This document shows, one piece after another, positions 22,905 to 31,572 of a stretch of 35,360 bases of DNA (position 1 is the stretch's first letter; the number at the start of each line of letters is the position of its first letter). Position numbers and translations under genes: made by a program. The stretch is taken from NCBI GenBank assembly GCA_030758115.1, contig JANREX010000035.1, forward strand, positions 1-35,360, read 5' to 3'. Source of the DNA: Paracoccaceae bacterium. GTDB lineage: Bacteria; Pseudomonadota; Alphaproteobacteria; Rhodobacterales; Rhodobacteraceae. Below the pieces are notes generated by a model that saw only the letters and a program-made list of their open reading frames with translations, was not told the origin of the DNA and searched no databases.

Positions 22905-22930
22905 GTAACATGCCCGGTGCGCTGCCCGAA
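22905..22930 (+). promoter_or_regulatory. Weak candidate SigF-type promoter
   Basis: GTAAC (22905-22909) and CGAA (22927-22930) are separated by 17 nt, against 16 nt at the three better sites. It lies 38 nt upstream of the SGNH hydrolase ATG. The extra base makes it doubtful. Confidence 0.25.
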
Positions 22931-22967
22931 TGGACAGGAACAGACCTGAACCGGGACAGATCACCCC

Positions 22968-23810
22968 ATGCGCCTTTCGATCCTGCTTCTGGCTGGCTGC
23001 CTTGCGGCCACGGCCGGTTTGCATTCTGCCCGCGCGGAAGCCCCCGGCGCGCCCGATGTGCTGATCCTGGGGGACTCGCAGCTGACGTTCGGCGCGGGCA
23101 AGGCATTCGTGGCGCTGCTGTCCGACATGGCGGGCAGTTGCGGGCTGGACCCGGACACCACGACCGGCGTGATCGGCGTGCGATCAAGTGCAATCACCAG
23201 CTGGACGGGCCGCACCAAAAGGGCAAAAAGCGCGATCTGCGATGTGGACCCGACATGGAAGGTCAATGCCGGCGCCTATGGCACGCTGTCACAAGGCGAA
23301 AACCCCTATGTCCAGATCGGCAGAGGGGCGCAGTTCCAGTTCTGCCGCCCGGACCGGTCCCCGCTGAATGCCGTGCTTTCTGAGGGATATTACAGCCCCC
23401 GGCTATTGATATTCTTCATGATGGGCAATGCCGCCGACCGTTGGGCCGCCAGCGCGCAAGCCGCCAGCGAGGATGTGGCCGCCCTGATGGCCGACCTGCC
23501 CCCGGATCAGCCCTGCATCTTCATGACCTCGGCCCCGCCCTATGGGGAAAAAGTCGTCCGCCTGCGCCAGCGGGCACAGGACAATATCGAACAGGCCTTT
23601 GCCGCGTCAGGCAGCCATTGCAGCTTTGTCCCCGGCCTCACATCCGCAACCATCCGCGAGAACATGGGCAATCCGGCCAATTTCCGGCGCAAGCCCTCGG
23701 GGCAGGTGAAGGACCCGTTCCATCCGACAGAACCCGCCGCGCGACGCTTCCTGGCCCTGCAACGCAAGGCCCTGTGCCAGGCCATCGCGCAGCAATTGCG
23801 CCCCGGCTGA
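22968..23810 (+). CDS. SGNH/GDSL-family hydrolase, secreted
   Basis: This 280-residue protein has a Sec signal ending at ARA/EAPG (residue 23). It carries GDSQLTFGAGKAF (block I, nucleophile Ser in GDSQ, near residue 36), a Gly/Asn block FMMGNAADRW, and DPFHPTE (block V, Asp-x-x-His). The arrangement fits the SGNH esterase fold, which acts on acyl or acetyl esters of lipids, sugars or peptidoglycan. The substrate is unknown. LAGC at residues 8-11 resembles a lipobox but comes too early for a normal lipoprotein signal. GGGAC before the ATG is a modest ribosome site. Confidence 0.85.
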   Translation: MRLSILLLAGCLAATAGLHSARAEAPGAPDVLILGDSQLTFGAGKAFVALLSDMAGSCGLDPDTTTGVIGVRSSAITSWTGRTKRAKSAICDVDPTWKVNAGAYGTLSQGENPYVQIGRGAQFQFCRPDRSPLNAVLSEGYYSPRLLIFFMMGNAADRWAASAQAASEDVAALMADLPPDQPCIFMTSAPPYGEKVVRLRQRAQDNIEQAFAASGSHCSFVPGLTSATIRENMGNPANFRRKPSGQVKDPFHPTEPAARRFLALQRKALCQAIAQQLRPG

Positions 23811-23932
23811 GATCACGCAATCGCACATGTCCATCACGTCGCCGCGAGGCCGCGACACGGCATGAAACAGTCAGCCAGTTTCAACGAACGGACAGGCACA
23901 GCGCCACACAAACACACAAGGAAACAGTTCTC

Positions 23933-24454
23933 ATGTTCAAGAAGACCGCACTCGCCTTCGCCTTCACAATCGGTATGATCGGTGCCGCTCAGGCGGGCGA
24001 GCAATATGTCGACAAGACCGGGTTTGCCGTTTCCGGCTTTGATGTCGTCTCGTATTTCGACCTGCCGCAATCTGCGGTCGGCGCAGCCCAGCCATCCCCG
24101 CTGGCAGGCAAGGCCACGATCACCGCGGATTACAACGGGGCGACATTTGCCTTTGCCTCCGAGGCCAATCGCGACCGCTTCCTTGCGGATCCCGCGACTT
24201 TCGCGCCGCAGTATGACGGGCATTGCGCCTATGGTGTGGCCAAGGGCGGCAAGGTGCCGGGCAACCCCACCCTGTGGCGCATCGTCGATGGCAAGCTTTA
24301 CCTGAACATCACGAAAAACGTGGTCGGGTTCTGGGAAGCCGACATTCCCGGCAACCTCTCCAAATCCCAGTCGAACTGGACCACGCTTGAAGCCAAGGCG
24401 GCCTCGACCGATGTGATCCCCAACTTCACCTCCACCGCACCGGTGACGAATTGA
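23933..24454 (+). CDS. Secreted YHS-domain protein
   Basis: This 173-residue protein has a signal peptide (MFKKTALAFAFTIGMIGAAQA, cleavage before GEQY). It continues with the YHS-like pattern FAVSGFDVVSYFD, ITADYNGATFAFASEANRDRFLADPATFAPQYDGHCAYGVAKG and LWRIVDGKLYLNITKNV. Secreted YHS proteins of this kind are usually annotated without known function. The Cys in GHCAYG may bind metal. Ribosome site AAGGAAAC lies upstream. It is 14 nt from the CoA-transferase start, so it may be the first gene of that operon. Confidence 0.88.
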   Translation: MFKKTALAFAFTIGMIGAAQAGEQYVDKTGFAVSGFDVVSYFDLPQSAVGAAQPSPLAGKATITADYNGATFAFASEANRDRFLADPATFAPQYDGHCAYGVAKGGKVPGNPTLWRIVDGKLYLNITKNVVGFWEADIPGNLSKSQSNWTTLEAKAASTDVIPNFTSTAPVTN

Positions 24455-24467
24455 TCACGGACCGGAC

Positions 24468-25733
24468 GTGACGGTTCCACCTGATCGGCAAAACGCTGGC
24501 ACGCAGGCCCTGTCGGGTCTGCGTGTCATCGACCTGTCGCGCATTCTTGCGGGGCCTACGGCCACGCAGCTTCTGGCCGACCTCGGGGCCGAGGTGATCA
24601 AGATCGAACGCCCCGGTCATGGCGATGACACACGCGGATGGGGGCCGCCCTTCGTGACCGACGCCGCTGGGGCCGACACCCGTGAAAGCGCCTATTTCCT
24701 GTCCGCCAATCGCGGCAAGCAGTCGGTCGCGGTGAATATCGCTGACCCCGAAGGACAGGCCATCGTGCAGGCGCTGGTCGCCGAGGCCGATATCCTGGTC
24801 GAGAATTTCAAGCCCGGCGATCTGGCACGTTACGGGCTGGATTACCCGACATTGCGCGCAAGCAACCCGCGCCTTGTCTATTGCTCGATCACCGGCTTCG
24901 GGCAGACCGGCCCGAATGCCCAGCGCGCGGGCTATGATTTCCTGGTGCAAGGCGAAGCCGGACTGATGAGCCTGACCGGCGAGGCGGATGGCCCACCGAT
25001 GAAGGCCGGGGTCGGCATCGCGGATCTGATCTGCGGCATGTATGCGACCGTCGGGATCCTGGCCGCCATAGAGGCGCGCCATGCCACGGGCGAAGGCCAG
25101 CATATCGACATTGCGCTGATGGATGCGCAGGTGGCCATGCTGGTCAACCAGGGCGTCGCCTATCTGACCGATGGGCATGTGCCGCCACGGCGCGGCAACG
25201 ATCATCCGACCATCGTGCCCTATGGCACCTTCCCGGCCAGCGATGGCAGTTTCATCCTGGCGGTCGGCAATGATGCGCAATTCGCGCGTTTTGTAACAGC
25301 CGCGGGCGCGCCAGGGCTTGCCGCCGATGCGCGCTTTGCCACCAACGCGGCCCGCGTGCGCAACCGCGAGGTTCTGATCGGGTTGCTGGCCGCGCTGACA
25401 GCCGGACGCCCCGCCGCCGAATGGCTGGACATCTGCAAGGCGAATACCGTTCCGGCCGGCCCGGTCAACGATCTGCAACAGGTCTTTGACAGCCCGCAGG
25501 TCGCAGCGCGCGGCCTGCGTGTTCGCCTGCCGCACCCGATCGCAGGGGCCGGACATGTCGACCTGATCGGGAACCCATTGAAGATGTCGGGAACACCGGT
25601 CACTTATGACAGGGCGCCCCCGATGCTGGGCGCGGATACCGCCGCCGTGCTGCGCCGGCACCTTGGCTTCGGGGCCGAAGACCTGCAGGCGTTGGCAGAG
25701 GCCGGCATCATCGAAGGAAGACTGGATCAATGA
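24468..25733 (+). CDS. Class III CoA-transferase (CaiB/BaiF family)
   Basis: This 421-residue enzyme moves CoA between acyl groups through an enzyme-bound aspartyl anhydride. LSGLRVIDLSRILAGPTATQLLADLGAEVIKIERPG is the family N-terminus. PPMKAGVGIADLICGMYA holds the predicted catalytic Asp186 (P-x3-G-x4-D pattern). NRGKQSVAVNIADPEG and LVENFKPG are further signature blocks. The GTG start at 24468 is 14 nt after the YHS gene. The stop overlaps the ATG of the TPP enzyme by 4 nt. The coupling suggests that the CoA ester made here is the substrate of the second enzyme, or that its product is. Acyl specificity is unknown. Confidence 0.93.
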   Translation: MTVPPDRQNAGTQALSGLRVIDLSRILAGPTATQLLADLGAEVIKIERPGHGDDTRGWGPPFVTDAAGADTRESAYFLSANRGKQSVAVNIADPEGQAIVQALVAEADILVENFKPGDLARYGLDYPTLRASNPRLVYCSITGFGQTGPNAQRAGYDFLVQGEAGLMSLTGEADGPPMKAGVGIADLICGMYATVGILAAIEARHATGEGQHIDIALMDAQVAMLVNQGVAYLTDGHVPPRRGNDHPTIVPYGTFPASDGSFILAVGNDAQFARFVTAAGAPGLAADARFATNAARVRNREVLIGLLAALTAGRPAAEWLDICKANTVPAGPVNDLQQVFDSPQVAARGLRVRLPHPIAGAGHVDLIGNPLKMSGTPVTYDRAPPMLGADTAAVLRRHLGFGAEDLQALAEAGIIEGRLDQ

Positions 25734-27355
25734 ACATGGCAAGCACAAGGACCGGTGCGGATATCGTGGGTCAGGCTCTGGCAAACGCGGGCGCGACCCA
25801 TGCCTTCGGCATTCCGGGCGGCGAAGTTCTGGCCCTGATCGAGGGGCTTGATGCGGCCGGGCTGCAATTTGTCCTGGTCAAGCACGAGAATGGCGGCGGG
25901 TTCATGGCCGAAGGGCTGTGGCACATGACCGGCGCGCTGCCGGTTCTGGTGGCAACCCTTGGGCCCGGCGTCGCCAATGCGGTCAATGTCGTGGCCAATG
26001 CGATGCAGGACCGCGTGCCGCTGATCTTCCTGACAGGCTGTGTCGATGCCGCCGAGGCCGAAACCTATACCCACCAGGTCTTCGATCATCAGGCGATGCT
26101 GCGCCCGATCGTCAAGGGCAGCTTTCGCCTGGCACCGGGCGCGGTTGGCGTGGGGATCGCCAAGGCCATCGCCCTTGCCACATCGGGTCAGCCCGGCCCG
26201 GTGCATGTCGATGTGCCGATCGGACTGGCCGAAGCGGTCGCCCATGAGGATCCGGTGCCGTTGCATTTGCCATCAGCGCCCGGACGCCCGCCCGAGGCCG
26301 CGCTGCAGGCGGCGCTGGCTGTGCTTTCGCAGGCCCAACGCCCGATTGCGATCGCTGGCGTCGATGCCGTGAACGAAGATGCCGGCCCGCTGATCAGCCA
26401 GTTCTGCCAGGACCACGGGATCCCCCTGATCACCACCTACAAGGGCAAGGGTCTGATGGATGAGACGCAGGCGCTTTGCCTGGGCGGCGCGGGCCTGTCG
26501 CCCAAGGCCGACCGGATCCTGATGCCCTTGATGGCGCAGGCCGATTGCATTCTTCTGCTGGGCTATGACCCGATCGAGATGCGGATCGGTTGGCGCAATC
26601 CCTGGACCCATGGCCAAACAGTGATCGAGGTTGCCCCCATGGCGCGCAGCCACGGGATGCATCACGCGGATCACCTGTTGATCGGCACGCTGCACGAAAC
26701 CCTGCCCGTCCTGCGCCACCGCGCGCCGCAACGCTGGCCCGATGCCGCCCCCGCCGCCGCGCGATCCGCCCTCGAGGCGGCTTTTGCCACCCCGGCGCAC
26801 TGGGGTCCGCACCAGGTTTTCGACACGCTGCGGCGGATCATGCCGCCCGAGACGATCACCACCGCCGACAGTGGCGCGCATCGCATCCTTGTCAGCCAGA
26901 TGTGGGGGTGCACTGCGCCCCGCAGGATGCTGCAATCCTCGGCGCTTTGCACCATGGCCTGTGCCGTGCCCCTGGCGGCAGGCGCAAAGCTGGGCAATCC
27001 CGGCGCGCCCGTTCTTGCCTTCGTCGGTGACGCGGGGCTGGAAATGGGCGCGGGCGAGCTGGCCACGCTGACGGCCTGCGATCTGCCCATCGTGATCTGC
27101 GTCCTGGTCGATGACAGCCTGTCGCTGATCGAACTCAAGCAGCGCAACACCCAGCGTCCCAATCTGGGCGTGGATTTCGGGGGGCCGGGCCGCAGCACGG
27201 ATTTCGCCGCACTGGCGCGCGCCTTCGGCGGTCATGGCGTCGAGGTGACGGACCCCGAAACCCTGGCCCATGAGGCAAGGGCCGCCCTGACCCGCGACCG
27301 ATTCACCTTGATCGCAGCACGGATCCCGCGCCGGGCCTATGATGGGGCACTATAG
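25730..27355 (+). CDS. Thiamine-diphosphate-dependent enzyme, acetolactate-synthase-like
   Basis: This 541-residue enzyme has the three-domain TPP fold. The N-terminal PYR domain carries the catalytic Glu53 in KHENGGGFMAEG. A central Rossmann-like domain begins near PIAIAGVDAVNEDAG. The C-terminal PP domain has the Mg-TPP motif GDAGLEMGAGELATL (433-447). The canonical GDG is GDA here, and the usual Asn-Asn or Asn-Asp ligand pair is Asp-Asp (461-462) in VLVDDSLSLIELKQ. The start overlaps the CoA-transferase stop. This gene order resembles oxalate modules (frc/oxc), but the protein does not look like Oxc to me. It could act on a 2-oxo acid or 2-hydroxyacyl-CoA. Confidence 0.88.
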   Translation: MNMASTRTGADIVGQALANAGATHAFGIPGGEVLALIEGLDAAGLQFVLVKHENGGGFMAEGLWHMTGALPVLVATLGPGVANAVNVVANAMQDRVPLIFLTGCVDAAEAETYTHQVFDHQAMLRPIVKGSFRLAPGAVGVGIAKAIALATSGQPGPVHVDVPIGLAEAVAHEDPVPLHLPSAPGRPPEAALQAALAVLSQAQRPIAIAGVDAVNEDAGPLISQFCQDHGIPLITTYKGKGLMDETQALCLGGAGLSPKADRILMPLMAQADCILLLGYDPIEMRIGWRNPWTHGQTVIEVAPMARSHGMHHADHLLIGTLHETLPVLRHRAPQRWPDAAPAAARSALEAAFATPAHWGPHQVFDTLRRIMPPETITTADSGAHRILVSQMWGCTAPRRMLQSSALCTMACAVPLAAGAKLGNPGAPVLAFVGDAGLEMGAGELATLTACDLPIVICVLVDDSLSLIELKQRNTQRPNLGVDFGGPGRSTDFAALARAFGGHGVEVTDPETLAHEARAALTRDRFTLIAARIPRRAYDGAL

Positions 27356-27437
27356 GGCATCCCTTCACGAACAGGTCATCTTGGGACCGGCTCAGGTCAC
27401 GTCCGCGTGAGGCGGCGGCCCTGAGACCCGTGGCCCT

Positions 27438-27462
27438 GTAACGAAGCCCGAAAGCCAGCGAA
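27438..27462 (+). promoter_or_regulatory. Candidate SigF-type promoter for the TPR-opg operon
   Basis: GTAAC (27438-27442) and CGAA (27459-27462) are separated by exactly 16 nt. The ATG of the TPR gene is 37 nt downstream of CGAA, leaving room for its GAGAGG ribosome site. The same blocks with the same spacing lie in both directions between sigF and ccdA. Confidence 0.6.
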
Positions 27463-27498
27463 CCGCATAGCATCTGTTGCTTGCTGAGAGGTTCTGCC

Positions 27499-28842
27499 AT
27501 GGCTCTTTCCGACGACCTGGGTGGAATACCCACTTCGCTTCCTGCGGACCTGATCGGCGATTGGAACCGGGTGATCCTTGGCATCTTGTCCCATGCGGCC
27601 AGCACGGGACCCGATCTGAACCGGTTGCTGACGCAGGCACCCGACTTTGCCCTTGGACAGGCGATCAGGGGCATGTCCTGTCTGTTGCTGGGCCGGGCCG
27701 AAATGCTCGCCGTAGCCAGGCAAGCCCACGCCGCTGCCCTTGCGGGCGCACACGCCACGCCGCGCGAGATGGCTTTCGTCCATGCACTTGGCGATTGGCT
27801 GGACGGGTTGCCCACAAGGGCAGCGGCGCGGTTGCAGACCTCGCTGAACCTGCATCCGCAGGATGCCCTCGCGATGAAGATGATACAGGCCATCCATTTC
27901 GTGATGGGTCGCCCCCGGGAAATGCGCGCCTCGGTCGAAGGGGTGCTGGAGGCCTGGCACGATCATCCTGCCCGGGGTTATCTGCTGGGGTGCCACGCTT
28001 TCACCCTTGAGGAAACCGGCGAATATGCCCGCGCGGAACGCACCGGGCGCGAAGGAGTTGCCCTTGCGCCGGATGATGCCTGGGGGCTGCATGCGGTGGC
28101 CCATGTCTTTGACATGACGGGCCGGGCGCGCGCCGGCCTTGACTGGTTGAGCGGGCGCGAGGCGTCATGGGCGCATTGCAACAACTTCCGCTTCCACGTC
28201 TGGTGGCACCGCGCCCTGATGCATCTGGACCTTGGCGAATACGATATCGCATTGGCGCTGTACGATGCCGATATCCGGGCCGAAAAGACTGACGATTACC
28301 GTGACATCTCGAATGCCGCATCGCTTCTGTCGCGGCTGGAGCTGGAGGGGGTGGATGTCGGGGACCGCTGGGACGAGCTGGCGGAACTGGCCGAGACCCG
28401 CGCCACCGATGGCTGCCTGGCCTTCGCCGATCTGCACTACATGCTGGCCCTGTGCGGCGGCGAAAGGGATCAGGCCGCGGCAAGCTTCATCGCGCGGATG
28501 CAGAACGCCCGCGGCAACGCCGCCACGAACGAGGCACAGGGCATCATCGCCAATCCCGGCCTGCAGATCGCCAAGGGGCTGCACGCCTTTGCCAGCGGCG
28601 AGTATTCATCGGCATGGCTGCATCTGAATGCCGGTCGCGCCGATCTGCAATCCATCGGCGGCAGCCATGCCCAGCGCGACATATTCGAGCGCATCACCAT
28701 CGAGGCCGCCTTGCGCGGGGGATATCTGCAGGCCGCCGAAAACCTGCTGCACGACAGGACACGGCGCCGCAACGATACGCTGGATGGCTATGCGACCGCC
28801 CGTATTTCGCTGATTGAATCGGCGCGCACGCAGGCCGTGTGA
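27499..28842 (+). CDS. Tetratricopeptide-repeat protein (TTC38-like)
   Basis: This 447-residue protein with no signal peptide is built of helical repeats. RAAARLQTSLNLHPQDALAMKMIQ, LGCHAFTLEETGEYARAERTGREGVALAPDDAWGLHAVAHVFDMTGRARAGLDWL and RFHVWWHRALMHLDLGEYDIALALYD are typical TTC38-family segments. The function of this family is not established. A cytosolic scaffold is likely. ATG 27499 follows GAGAGG with 7 nt spacing. An upstream in-frame TTG at 27481 is less likely. The stop is 1 nt from the opgC start. It is the first gene behind a SigF-type promoter. Confidence 0.88.
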   Translation: MALSDDLGGIPTSLPADLIGDWNRVILGILSHAASTGPDLNRLLTQAPDFALGQAIRGMSCLLLGRAEMLAVARQAHAAALAGAHATPREMAFVHALGDWLDGLPTRAAARLQTSLNLHPQDALAMKMIQAIHFVMGRPREMRASVEGVLEAWHDHPARGYLLGCHAFTLEETGEYARAERTGREGVALAPDDAWGLHAVAHVFDMTGRARAGLDWLSGREASWAHCNNFRFHVWWHRALMHLDLGEYDIALALYDADIRAEKTDDYRDISNAASLLSRLELEGVDVGDRWDELAELAETRATDGCLAFADLHYMLALCGGERDQAAASFIARMQNARGNAATNEAQGIIANPGLQIAKGLHAFASGEYSSAWLHLNAGRADLQSIGGSHAQRDIFERITIEAALRGGYLQAAENLLHDRTRRRNDTLDGYATARISLIESARTQAV

Positions 28843-28843
28843 C

Positions 28844-30031
28844 ATGACCGCAAGACCAAAGCAGCGCGATCCGCGCCTTGATTTCTTTCGCGGCATCGGG
28901 ATGTTCATCATCCTGATCGCCCATATCACCGACAACCCATGGACCCTGTGGATCCCGGCGCGCTTCGGCTTTTCCGACGCCACGGAAATGTTCGTCTTCT
29001 GCTCTGGCATGGCCTCGGCGCTGGCGTTCGGCGTCGTCTTCCGGCGAGCCGGGTGGCTCATGGGGACACTGCAGATCGCCCATCGCGTCTGGCAGGTCTA
29101 CTGGGTGCATCTGGGCGTCTTTTTCGTCACGCTTCTGCTGATGCTGCTGCTGAACGCCTCGGGCGTCTTTCCCAGGGATGAGGTCGGGCGGCTGAACCTT
29201 TATCCTTTCGTCAACAACACCGGCGCGAACCTGATCGGCCTGATGACCCTGACCTATGTGCCGAACTATTTCGACATCCTGCCGATGTACATTGTCATCC
29301 TGGTCCTCATTCCGGTGATGATGGCACTGGCGCGGGCCGATGTGCGGCTTGCGATCCTGGCCAGCGTGGCGCTGTGGATGGCGGCGGGCGCGGGGCTGAA
29401 CCTGCCGGCAGAGCTGTGGTTTTCCCGCCCCTCGGAGCGGGAATGGTTCTTCAACCCCTTCGCCTGGCAACTGGTGTTCTTTGCCGGTTTTGCCCTGATG
29501 TCCGGCTGGGTGCCCGCACCGCCTGTGCGGCGCGATCTGATCTGGTTGGCGCTGGGGATCGTAGTTCTTTCGATTCCTTTCGCATGGTACAAGATCATCG
29601 GCATATCCGAATTCATCCGCGACTGGCGCAGCGCCTGGGGCTTTCTGTTCGACAAGACGGATTTCGGCATCCTGCGGTTCGTCCATTTCCTGGCCCTGGC
29701 CTATCTTGCCTGGGCTGCGGCGGGTCCGGGCGGTGTGCATCTGCGGCGCGAAGGCTGGGCGGGTGCGATCATCGGGCTGATTTCGCGCGTGGGCCAGCAA
29801 TCGCTGGCGGTCTTTGCAACCTCGATGGTGCTGGCGCGCGTGTTCGGCGCGGTCCTCAGCCTGACGGATCACGGCCCTCTGGCGGCCATGGCCGTCAACC
29901 TTGCCGGTTTTGCAGTGATCATCGCCGTCGCCCACATGACCGCCTTCTTCAAGGCGAAACCCTGGAAGACCGCCAGCCCCCGCGCCACGGCCGCCGCCGA
30001 CACGCCGCCGCCCCTGGGCCTGCGCTCATGA
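28844..30031 (+). CDS. opgC: OpgC-family acyltransferase of periplasmic glucans
   Basis: This 395-residue integral membrane protein has about ten helices and the OpgC N-terminus RDPRLDFFRGIGMFIILIAHITDNPWTLWIPARFGFSDATEMFVFCSGMASALAFG. FNPFAWQLVFFAGFALMSGW and the late-helix block RVGQQSLAVFATSMVLARV are also typical. OpgC transfers succinyl groups from succinyl-CoA to osmoregulated periplasmic glucans at the inner membrane. The start is 1 nt after the TPR stop, and the stop overlaps opgG by 4 nt (ATGA). The glucosyltransferase opgH is not in this operon. Confidence 0.92.
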   Translation: MTARPKQRDPRLDFFRGIGMFIILIAHITDNPWTLWIPARFGFSDATEMFVFCSGMASALAFGVVFRRAGWLMGTLQIAHRVWQVYWVHLGVFFVTLLLMLLLNASGVFPRDEVGRLNLYPFVNNTGANLIGLMTLTYVPNYFDILPMYIVILVLIPVMMALARADVRLAILASVALWMAAGAGLNLPAELWFSRPSEREWFFNPFAWQLVFFAGFALMSGWVPAPPVRRDLIWLALGIVVLSIPFAWYKIIGISEFIRDWRSAWGFLFDKTDFGILRFVHFLALAYLAWAAAGPGGVHLRREGWAGAIIGLISRVGQQSLAVFATSMVLARVFGAVLSLTDHGPLAAMAVNLAGFAVIIAVAHMTAFFKAKPWKTASPRATAAADTPPPLGLRS

Positions 30032-31572
30032 GCCGCCTGTCACGACGTCAAGCGCTGGGCCTGATCGGCGCACTGGCCACGGCAGGGCTGCTGCCCGCAG
30101 GTGTCCGCAGCGGCGAGGCCGCAACAGGGTTGCAGCTTGGACCGGCCATGCCCTTCAGCGCGCAAAGTGTCGCGGACCTTGCCCGGTCGCTGGCAGCGGC
30201 CCCCTATGCGCCGCCACCGGCGATCAGCCGGGAGTGGCGTGATCTGTCCTATGACATGCTGCGCGAGATCTGGTTCGACGGCCGCCGCGCGCTGTTTCGC
30301 GGGACGCAAGGCGCCGTCAGGGCCGAGTTCTTCGTCGCAGGCCTGTTCTTTTCCCACAAGATCCGGATCAATGCTGTCGAACAGGGGCAATCGCAGCAGA
30401 TAGGCTTCGATCTGGGGGCTTTCGCCACGACCGATCGCTTCCCCTCGTTGCCCGGCGACGGGACCGGTTTTGCCGGGTTCCGCCTGTTGGGCGAGTTGCA
30501 GGCCAAGGACCGTTTCCAGGAATATGTCGTGTTTCAGGGCGCCAGCTATTTCCGCGCCATCGGCAAGGGAAATGGCTACGGGATATCGGCGCGCGGCCTT
30601 GCCCTGCACACGGCAGGCCGCACCCTTGAGGAATTCCCCGTCTTTCGCGAATTCTGGATCGAGGCGGCCGCACCGGACGCACCGACGGTGACCGTCCATG
30701 CCCTGCTGGACAGCCCCTCGGTGGCGGGGGCCTATACCTTCGCAATCACGAAGGGCGAAACCACGGCCATGACCGTCACCGCACGGCTGTTCCCCCGTGT
30801 CGATCTGACCGACGTCGGCATCGCACCGGGCACCTCGATGTTCCTGTTCAACGGGATCGACCGGTCCCGTTTCGACGATTTCCGCAGGCGTGTGCATGAC
30901 AGCGATGGGTTGTTGATGATGAACGGCGCAGGCGAGACGCTCTGGCGACCGCTCAACAACCCCGGAAAGGTCGAAGTCAGCGAATTCATGGACAAGGGGC
31001 CGCTTGGCTTCGGCCTGATGCAGCGCGCCCGCGCGCTTGGCGATTTCAACGACCTGCAGGCGCGCTACGATCGCCGCCCCTCGCTTTGGGTGGAACCGCT
31101 GGGGGATTGGGGGCCCGGCGCGGTCGTCCTGATCGAAATTCCCACCGACAAGGAGGTCAACGACAACATCGTGACCTTCTGGAAACCGGCCAGCCCCCTT
31201 CAGGCGGGGCGCGAACATCGCTTCGACTACCGCCTCTACTGGGGGGACAAGGCCCCGGCCGAGGGGGCCGTCGCCCCGGTCATCGCAACCTCCGCCGGCG
31301 CGCGCGTCTTCGAGGATGGGCGGCTCTTTGCCATCGACTATGCGCCACACCCCGCCCTTGGCGATGATCCTGCGCGCATCGAGGTGCGGGTGACCACCAG
31401 TGCAGGCAGGATCACCTCCCCCATCCTGCAGCGCAATCCGGGCACGGGTGGCCTGCGGCTGGATTTCACCGTGAAGGGCGAACCGCGTCACGCCGAATTG
31501 CGCGCCGAACTATGGCGCGGCGGCCGGCGCGCCGCCGAAGTCTGGATGAACCGTTGGGTGAATGCATCGTGA
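30028..31572 (+). CDS. opgG: Glucan biosynthesis protein OpgG/OpgD
   Basis: This 514-residue periplasmic protein has a twin-arginine-type signal (MSRLSRRQALGLIGALATAG), more like OpgD than OpgG. The fold is recognised from AISREWRDLSYDMLREIWFDGRRALFR, FFVAGLFFSHKIRINAVEQGQ, FAGFRLLGELQAKDRFQEYVVFQGASYFRAIGKGNGYGISARGLAL and DGLLMMNGAGETLWRPLNNPGKVEVSEFMDKGPLGFGLMQRARALGDFNDLQARYDRRPSLWVEP. These are family hallmarks. It helps build or release the glucan backbone in the periplasm. It overlaps opgC at its start and the hydrolase at its end (GTGA). Confidence 0.93.
   Translation: MSRLSRRQALGLIGALATAGLLPAGVRSGEAATGLQLGPAMPFSAQSVADLARSLAAAPYAPPPAISREWRDLSYDMLREIWFDGRRALFRGTQGAVRAEFFVAGLFFSHKIRINAVEQGQSQQIGFDLGAFATTDRFPSLPGDGTGFAGFRLLGELQAKDRFQEYVVFQGASYFRAIGKGNGYGISARGLALHTAGRTLEEFPVFREFWIEAAAPDAPTVTVHALLDSPSVAGAYTFAITKGETTAMTVTARLFPRVDLTDVGIAPGTSMFLFNGIDRSRFDDFRRRVHDSDGLLMMNGAGETLWRPLNNPGKVEVSEFMDKGPLGFGLMQRARALGDFNDLQARYDRRPSLWVEPLGDWGPGAVVLIEIPTDKEVNDNIVTFWKPASPLQAGREHRFDYRLYWGDKAPAEGAVAPVIATSAGARVFEDGRLFAIDYAPHPALGDDPARIEVRVTTSAGRITSPILQRNPGTGGLRLDFTVKGEPRHAELRAELWRGGRRAAEVWMNRWVNAS

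Noticed and set aside
23968-24000. Lipoprotein anchor in the YHS and SGNH proteins
   Set aside because: The YHS signal has no lipobox cysteine, and the LAGC of the SGNH protein comes at residue 8-11, too early for a lipoprotein signal.
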